A stretch of 64,000 nucleotides of DNA from Gloeocapsa sp. PCC 7428 (lineage in GTDB: Bacteria; Cyanobacteriota; Cyanobacteriia; Cyanobacteriales; Chroococcidiopsidaceae). Positions 26,584 through 34,880 of this stretch are shown in pieces. Made by a program: the position numbers and the translations under genes. How positions within the stretch are numbered: the stretch's first letter is position 1; each line of letters starts with the position of its first letter. Below the pieces are notes generated by a model. The model had not been told where the DNA came from and did no database searches. It saw nothing but the letters and a program-made list of their open reading frames with translations. The stretch is taken from assembly GCF_000317555.1 (NCBI RefSeq), contig NC_019745.1, positions 4,902,001 through 4,966,000 of the forward strand. Reading direction: 5' to 3'.

Positions 26584-27654
26584 ATGCAGCTTAAAAAACT
26601 TGAACTTGGTAAAGAGTATCCTATTACCGGAGAAATAGCAGGTATAAAAGAAATTGAGCAGATTAGTATTGATGCGCTTAAGCAAAGCTTTCCAGACAAT
26701 ATTAGACCAGTTTTACGCGATGCTCATCCTAAACATCATGGTTGTGTGAGAGCAGAATTTATTATTGATGAAGATATTCCCCAAGAACTAAAAGCAGGAA
26801 TTTTCAAACACCCTCGTACTTTTACTGCGGCAATTCGTTTTTCTAATAATAAAGCAATTGACGATACAAAAAAAGATGTTCGAGGAATGGCAATTAAGCT
26901 TTTTGGGGTAGAAGGTGAAAAACTATTAGAACGACAAAAACACGAAAAAACGCAAGATTTACTATTAATTAATCACCCTGTTTTCTTTATTAAAGATGTA
27001 CAAGATTATGTTGAATTCTTTAGAGCCAGACAATTAGCCAAAGGCAATTTACCACTAAAATTCTTCTTTCTCAATCCCAATCCATTTAAATGGCATTTAC
27101 GAGAATTTATTATTGGGATGGTAATGCTCAACAAAAAAGTGAGTAGTCCTCTAGCGATTCAATACTGGAGTAGTACACCGTATAAACTAGGCGATCGCGC
27201 GATCAAATTCACCGTAGTACCAAGTTCTCAGAATCCTACACCACCCGTTACTCAAACACCAGATTATCTCCGCCAAGCTATGATTGAGCATCTAAATCAT
27301 CAAGATGCAAGCTTTGATTTCTTAATTCAGTTGCAAACAGATCCCCAAAAAATGCCAATTGAAGATCCGAGAATTGAATGGAAATCACCGTTTCAAAAAG
27401 TAGCAACGATTAAAATTCCTCGCCAGCAATTCACTTCTCCACAACAGATGGAATTCTGCGAAAATTTATCTTTCACACCTTGGCACTCGTTACCCGAACA
27501 TCAACCTTTAGGGGGAGTTAATCGCGCACGTAAGCAAGTCTATGAAGCTCTCTCAGAACTCCGTCATAATTTGAATAATATCGTTGTTAAAGAACCGACA
27601 GAAGAAGAATTTTTGACACTGTTTGGTAAAATGCCCTCCAATAGCAGGGGTTAG
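26584..27654 (+). CDS. Catalase-fold haem protein
   Basis: 356 residues. 'HPKHHGCVRAEFIIDEDIP' near 50, 'FTAAIRFSNNKAIDDTKKDV' and RGMAIKLFG follow the catalase core arrangement: distal His, then the strand containing RFS, then RGMA-K. The protein is much shorter than a true catalase (about 480+). It belongs to the 'catalase family' of small haem proteins that includes allene-oxide-synthase-like and fatty-acid-peroxide enzymes. The C-terminal haem region is represented by 'PLGGVNRARKQVYEALSELR'. The substrate is likely an organic or lipid hydroperoxide; that is inference from the family. AGGAAA lies before the ATG. The last codons and the stop lie within a repeat element. Confidence 0.78.
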   Translation: MQLKKLELGKEYPITGEIAGIKEIEQISIDALKQSFPDNIRPVLRDAHPKHHGCVRAEFIIDEDIPQELKAGIFKHPRTFTAAIRFSNNKAIDDTKKDVRGMAIKLFGVEGEKLLERQKHEKTQDLLLINHPVFFIKDVQDYVEFFRARQLAKGNLPLKFFFLNPNPFKWHLREFIIGMVMLNKKVSSPLAIQYWSSTPYKLGDRAIKFTVVPSSQNPTPPVTQTPDYLRQAMIEHLNHQDASFDFLIQLQTDPQKMPIEDPRIEWKSPFQKVATIKIPRQQFTSPQQMEFCENLSFTPWHSLPEHQPLGGVNRARKQVYEALSELRHNLNNIVVKEPTEEEFLTLFGKMPSNSRG

Positions 27655-27725
27655 AGGTCAGGGATCAGGGTTAAACTTCCCTCAGGGAAATCACTACGAG
27701 CTTCTATAATGCCCTAACTCTATAT
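27643..27725. repeat. GGGGTCAGAGGTCAGG-type intergenic repeat, copy 1
   Basis: The sequence from ATAGCAGGGGTTAGAGGTCAGG to the CCCTAACTC near 27718 resembles the element at 41820-41919, including the G-rich start and the CCTAAC-type inner end. The catalase-family stop codon (TAG, 27652-27654) lies inside it, so the repeat provides the last residues (SRG) and stop of that gene. The right boundary is uncertain. Confidence 0.5.
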
Positions 27726-27972
27726 TAGACTTCTTGCATGAATCACAAACGCCCTCTGACTGAAGTCAGGGGCTACTCAAGCAAAGTGTACTTTCGTACA
27801 CTGAAGCAAGACTTTTATCGATAAGTTCACAGTGGTAGATTGTCTGTTGTTTGGCTGCGAATTTATGCGTCAAGTATTCATGCAGGAGGTTTATTGACTA
27901 GGGCTATAAAACAAAAACGAGTAGTCCACGGAGGTAAACTTTGTTAATATAGCAGCGAATTCATGCGCCAAG
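27655..27972. other. Repeat-filled spacer between converging genes
   Basis: 318 bp between the catalase-family gene and purU. It contains the end of the G-rich repeat, two-hairpin copies 3 and 4, and a further half-element near 27853-27876 whose first-hairpin sequence (TGCGAATTTATGCG) is a relative of copy 4. No gene is supported. Confidence 0.6.
27751..27802 (+). repeat. Two-hairpin intergenic repeat, copy 3
   Basis: First hairpin GCCC(T)CTGAC-TGAA-GTCAGGGGC with a one-base bulge (27751-27770), A-rich linker, second hairpin AGTGTAC-TTTC-GTACACT (27785-27802). The TGAA loop is the same as in copy 2, but every stem base differs in pairs. Confidence 0.7.
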
Positions 27973-27976
27973 CTAC
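27921..27976 (-). repeat. Two-hairpin intergenic repeat, copy 4 (reverse orientation, overlaps purU stop)
   Basis: Read on the minus strand, TAGCTTGGCGCATGAATTCGC with TGCTA closing (27976-27951) matches the first hairpin of copy 5 (TAGCTTGGCGG...AGCTA). The second hairpin (27921-27940) is degenerate but keeps GTCCAC. The purU stop codon TAG (27975-27973) lies within the element's first bases. Confidence 0.55.
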
Positions 27977-28827
27977 TCAAATACTACTGTACGATTACCA
28001 TAAACTAAAACACGATTTTGTAAATGCGATCGCACTGCTCTTGCTAACACTACGCGCTCTAAATCTTTCCCTTTCCGAACGAGATCAGCTACATCATCGC
28101 GGTGACTAACTCGTGCTACATCTTGCTCAATAATTGGTCCTGCATCGAGTTCAGGTGTGACATAATGTGCCGTAGCGCCAATAATTTTGACTCCTCGTTG
28201 ATAAGCTTGATGATAAGGACTTGCACCGATGAAAGCAGGTAAAAACGAGTGATGAATATTAATAATATTAGGAAACTTATTAATAAATTCTGTACTGACA
28301 ATCTGCATATATTTTGCCAATACCACTAAATCTATTTTGTAGTGCTGTAATAGTTTGAGTTGTTGTGCTTCTTGAGTAGATTTATTTTCTTTTGTAATTG
28401 GAGTATGATGAAAATCAATACCAAATTGCTCAGCAACTTCTTTTAAATCAGGGTGATTGCTAATAATTAAAGGAATTTCAGCAGTAAATTCTTTAGCTTT
28501 GTGTCGCCAAATTAAGTCGAACAAACAATGATCTTGTTTACTTACCCAAATGGCAATACGCGGAATAGTATCAGAAAAATGTAATTGCCAATGCGCTTTT
28601 AACGGTTGAGCGATCGCACCGAATGCTGGTGCAATCAATTCGCGTGGTAAATTAAAGCCATCAAGTTGCCATTCAATGCGCGTCAAAAACAAACCTGCTG
28701 CAAAATCAGTGTGTTGGTCTGCATGAATGATATTACCGCCATTAGCGTAGATAAAGTTAGCAATTTTAGCGACTAAACCTTTTTGATCCGGACACGAAAT
28801 GAGTAAAGTTGCAGTAGGGCGGTTCAT
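27973..28827 (-). CDS. purU: Formyltetrahydrofolate deformylase
   Basis: 284 residues, the usual family length. An N-terminal ACT domain (about 5-80, 'TATLLISCPDQKGLVAKIAN') is followed by a formyltransferase-fold catalytic domain. Motifs include NIHHSFLPAF (catalytic Asn and His) and 'HYVTPELDAGPIIEQD' (catalytic Asp). The enzyme hydrolyses 10-formyl-THF to THF and formate, which balances one-carbon pools and supplies formate for purine synthesis. Its ATG overlaps the DUF4340 stop by four bases (ATGA), so it is translationally coupled to the Gld-like ABC operon, an odd functional pairing. Confidence 0.93.
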   Translation of the reverse strand: MNRPTATLLISCPDQKGLVAKIANFIYANGGNIIHADQHTDFAAGLFLTRIEWQLDGFNLPRELIAPAFGAIAQPLKAHWQLHFSDTIPRIAIWVSKQDHCLFDLIWRHKAKEFTAEIPLIISNHPDLKEVAEQFGIDFHHTPITKENKSTQEAQQLKLLQHYKIDLVVLAKYMQIVSTEFINKFPNIINIHHSFLPAFIGASPYHQAYQRGVKIIGATAHYVTPELDAGPIIEQDVARVSHRDDVADLVRKGKDLERVVLARAVRSHLQNRVLVYGNRTVVFE

Positions 28828-29420
28828 GGGGAAGGAGACGGGCTAGCAGAAGTAGGTGTTTGCGGTGTATCGTTTTCTATTTTCCACTCGGCTAAATCGC
28901 GATTGACACCATTTTGGAAATTTGAAGATACTAAGAGTAGATCTACATTACCGCTAGGGCTGGTTCCAGGATCGACTTGCGCATATAAGAAGTTACCAGT
29001 AAAGTCAGGATTGCCTAAATTTAACTGATGCGTTTGCTGATTATTGAGCGTCACTGTAACCGTTGCTTGTGGTTTCGCTAAACCGTAGTCTGTCAGTTGA
29101 TTCGCAGGAACTTGAATTGTGCGATCGCTTCTTCCTTGTACAAGTAAATCAAGTAGATAAGAAATCGATGCATTACTTGCGGGAGTCTTTTCAGGCGACG
29201 TCATGATCCATCGTCCATTCTCTCGCTCAAAGTTTAACGTTTGTCCTTGAGTTTGAATTCTTAATGCTTGTACTTGTTCTTGCGTAAACCCGAATATTTG
29301 CTGTTCTCTTGCTTCTGCTTCCTGACGCTGTGTCGCACCTCGAATTTCGTAGAAATAAACAAAACCTCCTAAACCGAGTGCTAAAAGTAGCAAAATCAAA
29401 GTAGTACGCTGTAGCTTCAT
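28824..29420 (-). CDS. DUF4340-domain membrane-anchored protein
   Basis: 198 residues: one N-terminal helix (about 6-25), then a periplasmic DUF4340 domain ('LRIQTQGQTLNFERENGRW', 'LTDYGLAKPQATVTVTL'), ending in a Ser/Pro tail. DUF4340 proteins are regularly encoded beside GldG-type ABC components and are thought to be accessory periplasmic subunits; that role is inferred from context. Its start codon is formed at the very edge of a 252-bp inverted-repeat element, whose inner AGGA provides the ribosome-binding site at seven bases. It overlaps purU by four bases. Confidence 0.78.
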   Translation of the reverse strand: MKLQRTTLILLLLALGLGGFVYFYEIRGATQRQEAEAREQQIFGFTQEQVQALRIQTQGQTLNFERENGRWIMTSPEKTPASNASISYLLDLLVQGRSDRTIQVPANQLTDYGLAKPQATVTVTLNNQQTHQLNLGNPDFTGNFLYAQVDPGTSPSGNVDLLLVSSNFQNGVNRDLAEWKIENDTPQTPTSASPSPSP

Positions 29421-29671
29421 ATAGCAATCCTATTTGAGTTGTAAGATTTTTTTGGAGACGTAGACGCGGAGCGGTGAGCAGCGCGTTGGGCGGCTCTGCC
29501 GACTTGAAGCGACTGCGAACCCGAAGGGCATGCCGTAGGGTACCACTCCAGACACAGAGGAGCCAGTGCGCCCTTGGGGGTTCCCCCCGTTGTAGCAACT
29601 GGCGTGCAACTGGCGTAACACAGAGAAAAGAGAAAAACAGAGAGTCTCACGAATGATTTAGGACTGCTATA
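29420..29671. mobile_element. MITE-like element with TATAGCA terminal inverted repeats
   Basis: 252 bp bounded by TATAGCAATCCTA (29420-29432) and TAGGACTGCTATA (29659-29671). Over 27 bases the two ends match at about 20 positions. The interior is GC-richer than its surroundings and full of partial palindromes (ACGCGGAGCGGTGAGCAGCG, GGCATGCCGTAGGG), and has open frames on both strands that look like chance. No transposase is present. It sits between gldG and the DUF4340 gene inside an operon. Confidence 0.72.
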
Positions 29672-29693
29672 GTACTATTTATTTCTCCTCTGC

Positions 29694-31232
29694 TTACCTC
29701 CTACGCCACCATAAAAATACGGCTGAGGCGAAGCCAATTAAGGGAATCAATAGCAGTGCGGTTAAACCTAAAACGTTGGCTTGCTGTGCTGCTAAGTTAA
29801 TGCGGCGGTTTCTTGGTTCTCTAGGGCGAATTGATAGTGTTTCTTCGTCTTGCTTACTCAACCAACCTATCGAGTTGAGGAACACATCGCCGTTAAGTTG
29901 TTGCTCAAATAATCCATCTACTGCAAAATTAGAATCGCCAAAAATAACAAGTCTTGCTTCTTGCGACTGTTGATTATTGACTTTGCGGCTTAGTGCAGCA
30001 CCGATTGTGAGTGGACCTTGAACGTCTGTTTCTGGATTAAACTGTAATTGATCGCCCTGCAAATTACTTTCTGCCCAAGTTTGCGGACTTGTAATGAGTA
30101 AAGGTGTCGCTTGGACTCCAGCAACTTCGCTCAGTTCTAGCGATCGCGCTTCACTGTAGAAAGAAATTCCATTATTAAAATCCTGCGTAATCGGATGCTC
30201 ACCGTAAGTATCTACCACAGGAACCGCAGGACCAAAACCAATACTTGCACCCGCTGGGTCAATCACAATGCGATTATCAAGGGTAACACCCCAAGATTTT
30301 AATAAACTGTCTAGCCCTGGATTCGTATTCGGGTCAATCATCAAAAGTAAACTACCACCAGAATTAAGATAATCTGTTAAAGCCTTGACTTCTGGCGGAA
30401 ATAATGCTTGCTTGGGACCTGCGACCACTACTATTGTGGCGTCTTGGGGAATTGTTGGGTTTTGGATTAAGTTGAGAGGTTCGGTTGTGTAGTTGCGTTC
30501 TCCTAATGCAGTCAACGCTTGCGAGAGTCCACCTTGTTCGCCCGTGACGGGAAGTTCGCCGTGTCCTTGGAGGAAGTAAACCTTTGCAGTGCGATCGCTA
30601 ATCACTTGCTGAATACTATTCGTTAAACGAACTTCTGACAATCGTTGTTCATTATTGACAACTTGCACTAACCGCCGCTGTTGTCCTGCTTCGAGATGAA
30701 CTTCACCAAATTGCTTGACACCAAACTTTTCGGCTAATCCGCGTTGAACCTGCGGATCGACGTACTCAAAACTAAATTGCGGATTTTGCCGACGATAATT
30801 TTCTAGCAATTCGCGATCTTGCTGGTCTTGATTGCGGTCAAAAATCCACACATTCACAGGTTGCGACAAATTCCGCACGATTTGCTGTGATTGAGGTGCC
30901 AAGGTAAACAACTGGGCTTCCGTAAAGTCGCGCCGCACCGGATAGCGCACAGCTAAGAAATTAATCAACCCCAAAAGTGCCAATACAGAAAGTGTAGCAA
31001 TCAGTGCATTCGTTCCCGCTTGAGTTGAACGCCGACTCCACCAGCGATTTTGATTCGCACTCAATATCAGCCATAAACCAGTAATAACGACACCAGCAAC
31101 AATCAACCCTAACGGTACTGGTTCCCAATCATTAGATACGAATCCCGCCGTTAACCCAGCAACAAAAAGAATTGGACCAAGCCAAAACAAATACTTCCAA
31201 TACCTCTGATTTCTTCTCGCAATAGACTTCAT
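29694..31232 (-). CDS. GldG-like ABC transport system substrate/auxiliary subunit
   Basis: 512 residues. Three helices lie near the N-terminus (about 15-35, 38-58, 75-95), a large periplasmic domain spans 105-480 and a final helix (about 488-508) precedes a basic tail (WWRRR). 'DFTEAQLFTLAPQSQQIVRN' and the DxNxNPGLD-type region ('MIDPNTNPGLDSLLKSWG') are characteristic of GldG / 'ABC-type uncharacterised transport' proteins. In Bacteroidetes, GldG works with GldA and GldF in gliding motility, but cyanobacterial homologues are of unknown role. It follows the permease gene after a 155-bp spacer containing a strong hairpin, and precedes DUF4340. Confidence 0.82.
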   Translation of the reverse strand: MKSIARRNQRYWKYLFWLGPILFVAGLTAGFVSNDWEPVPLGLIVAGVVITGLWLILSANQNRWWSRRSTQAGTNALIATLSVLALLGLINFLAVRYPVRRDFTEAQLFTLAPQSQQIVRNLSQPVNVWIFDRNQDQQDRELLENYRRQNPQFSFEYVDPQVQRGLAEKFGVKQFGEVHLEAGQQRRLVQVVNNEQRLSEVRLTNSIQQVISDRTAKVYFLQGHGELPVTGEQGGLSQALTALGERNYTTEPLNLIQNPTIPQDATIVVVAGPKQALFPPEVKALTDYLNSGGSLLLMIDPNTNPGLDSLLKSWGVTLDNRIVIDPAGASIGFGPAVPVVDTYGEHPITQDFNNGISFYSEARSLELSEVAGVQATPLLITSPQTWAESNLQGDQLQFNPETDVQGPLTIGAALSRKVNNQQSQEARLVIFGDSNFAVDGLFEQQLNGDVFLNSIGWLSKQDEETLSIRPREPRNRRINLAAQQANVLGLTALLLIPLIGFASAVFLWWRRR

Positions 31233-31336
31233 ATACAGCGATCCTAATTCTTGATGAGATATCTCTCCTAATCTCTTTCCTCTGCGTTCTCTGTCTTTAA
31301 AAGTTTTGATCGGAGGAAACCTCCGCTCAAACTTTT
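31232..31336. repeat. Partial TATA(CA)GC element and strong hairpin in the gldF-gldG gap
   Basis: The sequence next to the GldG start, TATACAGCGATCCTAATTC (31232 on), is a relative of the MITE ends at 29420/29671 and continues with a similar TGATGAGA. A hairpin at 31299-31336 pairs AAAAGTT/AACTTTT, TGA/TCA and CGGAGG/CCTCCG around an AAA loop. It is a probable repetitive extragenic palindrome and could stabilise or attenuate the upstream gldA-gldF mRNA. Confidence 0.6.
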
Positions 31337-31387
31337 CGCTGCGCCTCTGTGGTTCGTTTCTAAATAACTAGCGACTACGAAGTTATC

Positions 31388-32200
31388 TTAAGAACGTTGG
31401 AAGCGCAATGCATCGATAGATTGAGCAGTCAGGAAAATCCCCAAGAAAATATAACTTGCAAATACAACAATACTACTTGTGTCAAAAATCCCTTGAACCA
31501 AGTTATTAAAATGTCTTAGTAACGAAAGATGACCTAATGCTTCTCCTATTGGACCACTAAACGCCCGCGCCACAGTATCAATCACCCAGAGAAAGAGAAT
31601 TAAAGCAAACGTCAGAACTGCTGCGAGTAATGTGCTATCCGTTAGTGAAGAGATAAACATTCCTAAAGACAATACACTAGCTGCTAACAGAATCAAGCCC
31701 AAGTGTCCCAATAGCGGAACAGCGGGCGGAACCGGAGGATTTGCGGCGCTCAGCGCGATCGCTTGATACGCTAATAACGGCAGAATCATCGCCACAAAAA
31801 ACGTTAATACTCCCAACAACTTGCCAACAGCAACAGCCCAATTTGTCACCGGTGACGTCGCGAGTAACTCTAAAGTGCCGCGTTTGCGTTCTTCTGCATA
31901 CAAACCCATCGAGAGAATGGGTAGCACAAACAACGCTAGCGAACCCATAATACCTAAAAAAGCGCGTAAGAATTCATAAGCTACATCAATTGGTGGTGCA
32001 GGTACTCCGATTTGTTGTGCTTGTAAATCGGCTTGCGCAGCTAAGGAAACATATCCTTGCGGACCTAGTAAAATAACCGTAAAGAAGAATCCCGACAATA
32101 GCCAGAAAATTCCGGCGATCGCATAAGCTAAAGGCGATGCAAAGTAACTTTGTAACTCTTTGCGATAAATTGCCGCAATATTAGCCCAAATCAGTCTCAT
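31388..32200 (-). CDS. ABC-2 type permease, GldF-like
   Basis: 270 residues with six membrane helices. 'IYRKELQSYFASPLAYAIAG' at the N-terminus and 'LYAEERKRGTLELLATSPV' after helix 2 are hallmark sequences of the ABC-2/NosY/GldF permease family. Its ATG overlaps the stop of the ATPase gene by four bases (ATGA). It forms a transporter with the ATPase upstream and probably with the GldG-like protein downstream. The substrate is unknown; export of a surface component is the usual guess. Confidence 0.87.
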   Translation of the reverse strand: MRLIWANIAAIYRKELQSYFASPLAYAIAGIFWLLSGFFFTVILLGPQGYVSLAAQADLQAQQIGVPAPPIDVAYEFLRAFLGIMGSLALFVLPILSMGLYAEERKRGTLELLATSPVTNWAVAVGKLLGVLTFFVAMILPLLAYQAIALSAANPPVPPAVPLLGHLGLILLAASVLSLGMFISSLTDSTLLAAVLTFALILFLWVIDTVARAFSGPIGEALGHLSLLRHFNNLVQGIFDTSSIVVFASYIFLGIFLTAQSIDALRFQRS

Positions 32201-33189
32201 TGCGTTACCTCTTCTTTCTGCTTCTCGGTTGCGTTCGCATTGTCTTCTAATTTCTCTTGAGTCGTTAGACGCAAAAACACATCTTCTAAACTCGCCCGCG
32301 TGCGTCGCATTTCATGAACGCCGATTCCCATACTCACCAAAGCAGCAATAATCTCTTTTCCAGGTTCAATTCCAGGTTCTGACACGACACGCAAAACCGC
32401 ACGTGCAGGAATTTCTGTTGTTGTCACTGGTTCTACGACTCGCACTCCTGGTAAGCGTTGTATTTGCTGTTGTGCAGCAGTGGAATTCCCTTCAATTTCT
32501 AACTCATACCCAGAACCACCCGCTAAACTTGCTTCGAGATTATCTGGTGTATTTGTCGCCACAACTTTTCCTTGATTAATAATTGTGACGCGGTTACACG
32601 TCATCCTCACTTCAGGCAAGATATGCGTAGACAAAATAATCGTATGCGTTCCTGCTAAGCTTTTGATGAGATTGCGAACATCGATAATTTGTCGCGGGTC
32701 GAGTCCGACGGTTGGTTCATCGAGAATAATTGCAGGGGGATCGTGAACGATCGCTTGCGCAATTCCCACGCGTTGGCGAAAACCTTTAGAAAGCTTGCGA
32801 ATCAACACGCGGCGTTTTTCTTGTAAATTGCAGCGTTTGAGCGCCGCGTCTACTTTTGATGCGCGATCGCCTGCGGGAACACCTTTAAGCCGCGTCACAA
32901 AGTACAAAAATGCTTCAACCGTCATTTCAGGATACAACGGCGGTGTTTCTGGCAAGTAACCAATGCGCTGACGTACCGCTAAGGAATTCTCATGAACGTC
33001 ATAGCCTGCAATTTTGGCACTTCCACTCGTCGCTGGGAGATATCCAGTCAAAATCCGCATTGTCGTGGTTTTACCCGCGCCATTTGGTCCTAAAAACCCG
33101 ACAATCTCACCAGGTTCGACGCTAAAGGTGACATCTTGGATTGCTGGCGTAGATCCATAAACTTTACTTAAATGCTCAACTGAAATCAT
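32197..33189 (-). CDS. ABC transporter ATPase, GldA-like
   Basis: 330 residues: ABC ATPase domain (1-215) with Walker A GPNGAGKTTT (about 34), signature LSKGFRQRVGIAQ and Walker B AIILDEPTVGLDP. A C-terminal extension (about 220-310, DUF4162-like) is typical of ATPases that pair with ABC-2 permeases. First gene of the Gld-like operon (ATPase, permease, GldG, DUF4340, purU). The promoter lies in the 94 bp shared with the divergent methyltransferase gene. Confidence 0.9.
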   Translation of the reverse strand: MISVEHLSKVYGSTPAIQDVTFSVEPGEIVGFLGPNGAGKTTTMRILTGYLPATSGSAKIAGYDVHENSLAVRQRIGYLPETPPLYPEMTVEAFLYFVTRLKGVPAGDRASKVDAALKRCNLQEKRRVLIRKLSKGFRQRVGIAQAIVHDPPAIILDEPTVGLDPRQIIDVRNLIKSLAGTHTIILSTHILPEVRMTCNRVTIINQGKVVATNTPDNLEASLAGGSGYELEIEGNSTAAQQQIQRLPGVRVVEPVTTTEIPARAVLRVVSEPGIEPGKEIIAALVSMGIGVHEMRRTRASLEDVFLRLTTQEKLEDNANATEKQKEEVTQ

Positions 33190-33295
33190 CGTTTTGCAGC
33201 GGATTTAGTTTGAGACTCTATATTAGACCACCATGTTTTAGCATAAAAAGGGGTAACAGGGGCAAGGCAGTACCCTGTCTGTATTGGGGGGATTA

Positions 33296-33886
33296 GTGGA
33301 AACGTTTCAATCAGAATATTGGGAACAGCGCTATCAAGAAGGAACAACACGTTGGGATTTAGGACAAGCAGCACCAGCGTTTGTAAGTTTATTACAGTCA
33401 CAATTACCGCCTGGAAAGGCAGCAGTTTTAGGTAGTGGTCGCGGTTATGATGCGATCGCGTTTGCTCAATATGGCTTTGATGTGATTGGTTTTGATTTTG
33501 CACCTGCTGCGATCGCCGAAGCTACTACAATCGCCCAAGCAAGTGGCAGTTCAGCCAAGTTCTTGCAACGTAATATTTTTGACTTAATTACTGAATTTCC
33601 TCAGTATTTCCACTATGTTATTGAACACACTTGTTTTTGCGCAATTAATCCACAACAGCGCCAAGCTTATGTGCAAGTCGTACGAGAAATTCTGCAACCA
33701 CGAGGCGAACTCATAGCAATCTTTTTTACGCATTCTCGCCCTGGCGGTCCACCTTTTGGCGTGAGTTCTGAAGAGATTAAACAATACTTTGAGACGGATT
33801 TTGAAATTCTTAGCCTACAGCCAATTACTCATTCTGTACCAGCGCGTCAAGGCGAAGAACACTTTGGACACTTTCGTTTGATGTAA
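33296..33886 (+). CDS. TPMT-family SAM-dependent methyltransferase
   Basis: 196 residues from GTG 33296, which follows a GGGGGG ribosome-binding stretch; a TTG at 33284 is the longer alternative. The sequence 'YWEQRYQEGTTRWDLGQ', SAM motif LGSGRGYDAIAFAQ, 'GFDVIGFDFAPAAIAEA' and 'HFHYVIEHTCFCAI'-like 'YVIEHTCFCAINP' match the thiopurine-S-methyltransferase/thiocyanate-methyltransferase family. Bacterial members methylate thiols, thiocyanate, halides or tellurite and selenite. The substrate here is unknown. It is divergent from the Gld-like operon and followed within 5 bp by a two-hairpin repeat. Confidence 0.85.
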   Translation: METFQSEYWEQRYQEGTTRWDLGQAAPAFVSLLQSQLPPGKAAVLGSGRGYDAIAFAQYGFDVIGFDFAPAAIAEATTIAQASGSSAKFLQRNIFDLITEFPQYFHYVIEHTCFCAINPQQRQAYVQVVREILQPRGELIAIFFTHSRPGGPPFGVSSEEIKQYFETDFEILSLQPITHSVPARQGEEHFGHFRLM

Positions 33887-33890
33887 AAAA

Positions 33891-33944
33891 TAGCTTGGCG
33901 GTTAAAACCGCAGCTATACAAAGAAAACCTATCTTCATAGGTTT
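33891..33944 (+). repeat. Two-hairpin intergenic repeat, copy 5
   Basis: Begins 5 bp after the methyltransferase stop. First hairpin TAGCT(TG)GCGGTT-AA-AACCGCAGCTA (33891-33916), linker TACAAAG, second hairpin AAACCTAT-CTTC-ATAGGTTT (33925-33944). The stems differ from all other copies but pair perfectly. Confidence 0.75.
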
Positions 33945-34144
33945 GAAATCTCTAATTTATTTTTCCTAAATTCTATAATACCAATCCACTACATGAAAAA
34001 TACAAGTAATTTCTCCTCTACACAAGAAGCTGCCCAGATGTCGCAACTTTAAAGTGAAACGGTATAAGACCTCTCATTTGGAAGTAGATCTTAACGTCAA
34101 AAATGGTAACAGTAGATTAAGAACATTAAAAAAGGCATTGATAC

Positions 34145-34819
34145 ATGGCGCATTCCAGCCTAGAACAAATTTCCGCACAATTAGAAAGTCCAAACTCACG
34201 CGATCGCATGTTGGCGCTTGCGGCGTTGCGCGATGTTCCCGCAGCAGATGCGGTACCACTTATCAAAAAAGTCTTAGGAGATGAAATCCTCCAAATTCGC
34301 TCAATGGCTGTCTTTGCGTTGGGAATTAAACCAACCGATGAGTGCTATCCGATCTTAGTCAAACTCTTAGAAACCGATCCTGATTACGGAATTCGTGCTG
34401 ATGCGGCGGGGGCTTTGGGTTATTTGGGGGATCTTAGAGCCTTTGAAGCTTTGGTACGCGCGTTTTACGAAGATACCGAGTGGTTAGTTCGTTTTAGTGC
34501 GGCGGTATCGTTAGGGAATTTAAAAGATCCGCGCGCGCATGAAGTGCTGCTACAAGCCTTAGACAGTGATGAAGTTGTGTTACAGCAAGCAGCGATCGCA
34601 GCGTTAGGTGAAATCAAAGACATCAACTCAGTCGATCATATTCTGCGTTTTGCGCAGTCAGAAGATTGGTTGACAAGACAACGCCTAGCTGAAGCTTTAA
34701 GTCAGCTACCGAGTGAAAAAAGCGTGTCTGCATTAAAATACCTAGAAAAAGATAGCCATCCGAATGTCGCCGCTGCTGCAAAAATTGCTTTGGAACGTCT
34801 AAACGAAGCTTCTAACTGA
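34145..34819 (+). CDS. HEAT-repeat protein, NblB-like
   Basis: 224 residues built almost wholly of PBS-lyase-type HEAT repeats ('IRSMAVFALGIKPTDECYPI', 'IRADAAGALGYLGDLRAFEA', 'VRFSAAVSLGNLKDPRAHEV'). Length and repeat content fit cyanobacterial NblB, which takes part in phycobilisome breakdown under nutrient stress and binds chromophores or linker proteins. Other short HEAT proteins look similar, so the name is not certain. It lies 61 bp upstream of an S-type phycobiliprotein lyase gene on the same strand, which supports a role in phycobilisome turnover or assembly. Confidence 0.72.
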   Translation: MAHSSLEQISAQLESPNSRDRMLALAALRDVPAADAVPLIKKVLGDEILQIRSMAVFALGIKPTDECYPILVKLLETDPDYGIRADAAGALGYLGDLRAFEALVRAFYEDTEWLVRFSAAVSLGNLKDPRAHEVLLQALDSDEVVLQQAAIAALGEIKDINSVDHILRFAQSEDWLTRQRLAEALSQLPSEKSVSALKYLEKDSHPNVAAAAKIALERLNEASN

Positions 34820-34880
34820 AGTTTGAAACACCCAAGCAAGCTGCTAACTTAGGATATAGGTTTAAACGCAGGATAAATTA

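Noticed and set aside
29421-29656. Several open frames of 60-123 codons on both strands
   Set aside because: They lie in the GC-rich, palindrome-filled interior of the inverted-repeat element and overlap each other; no domain is seen.
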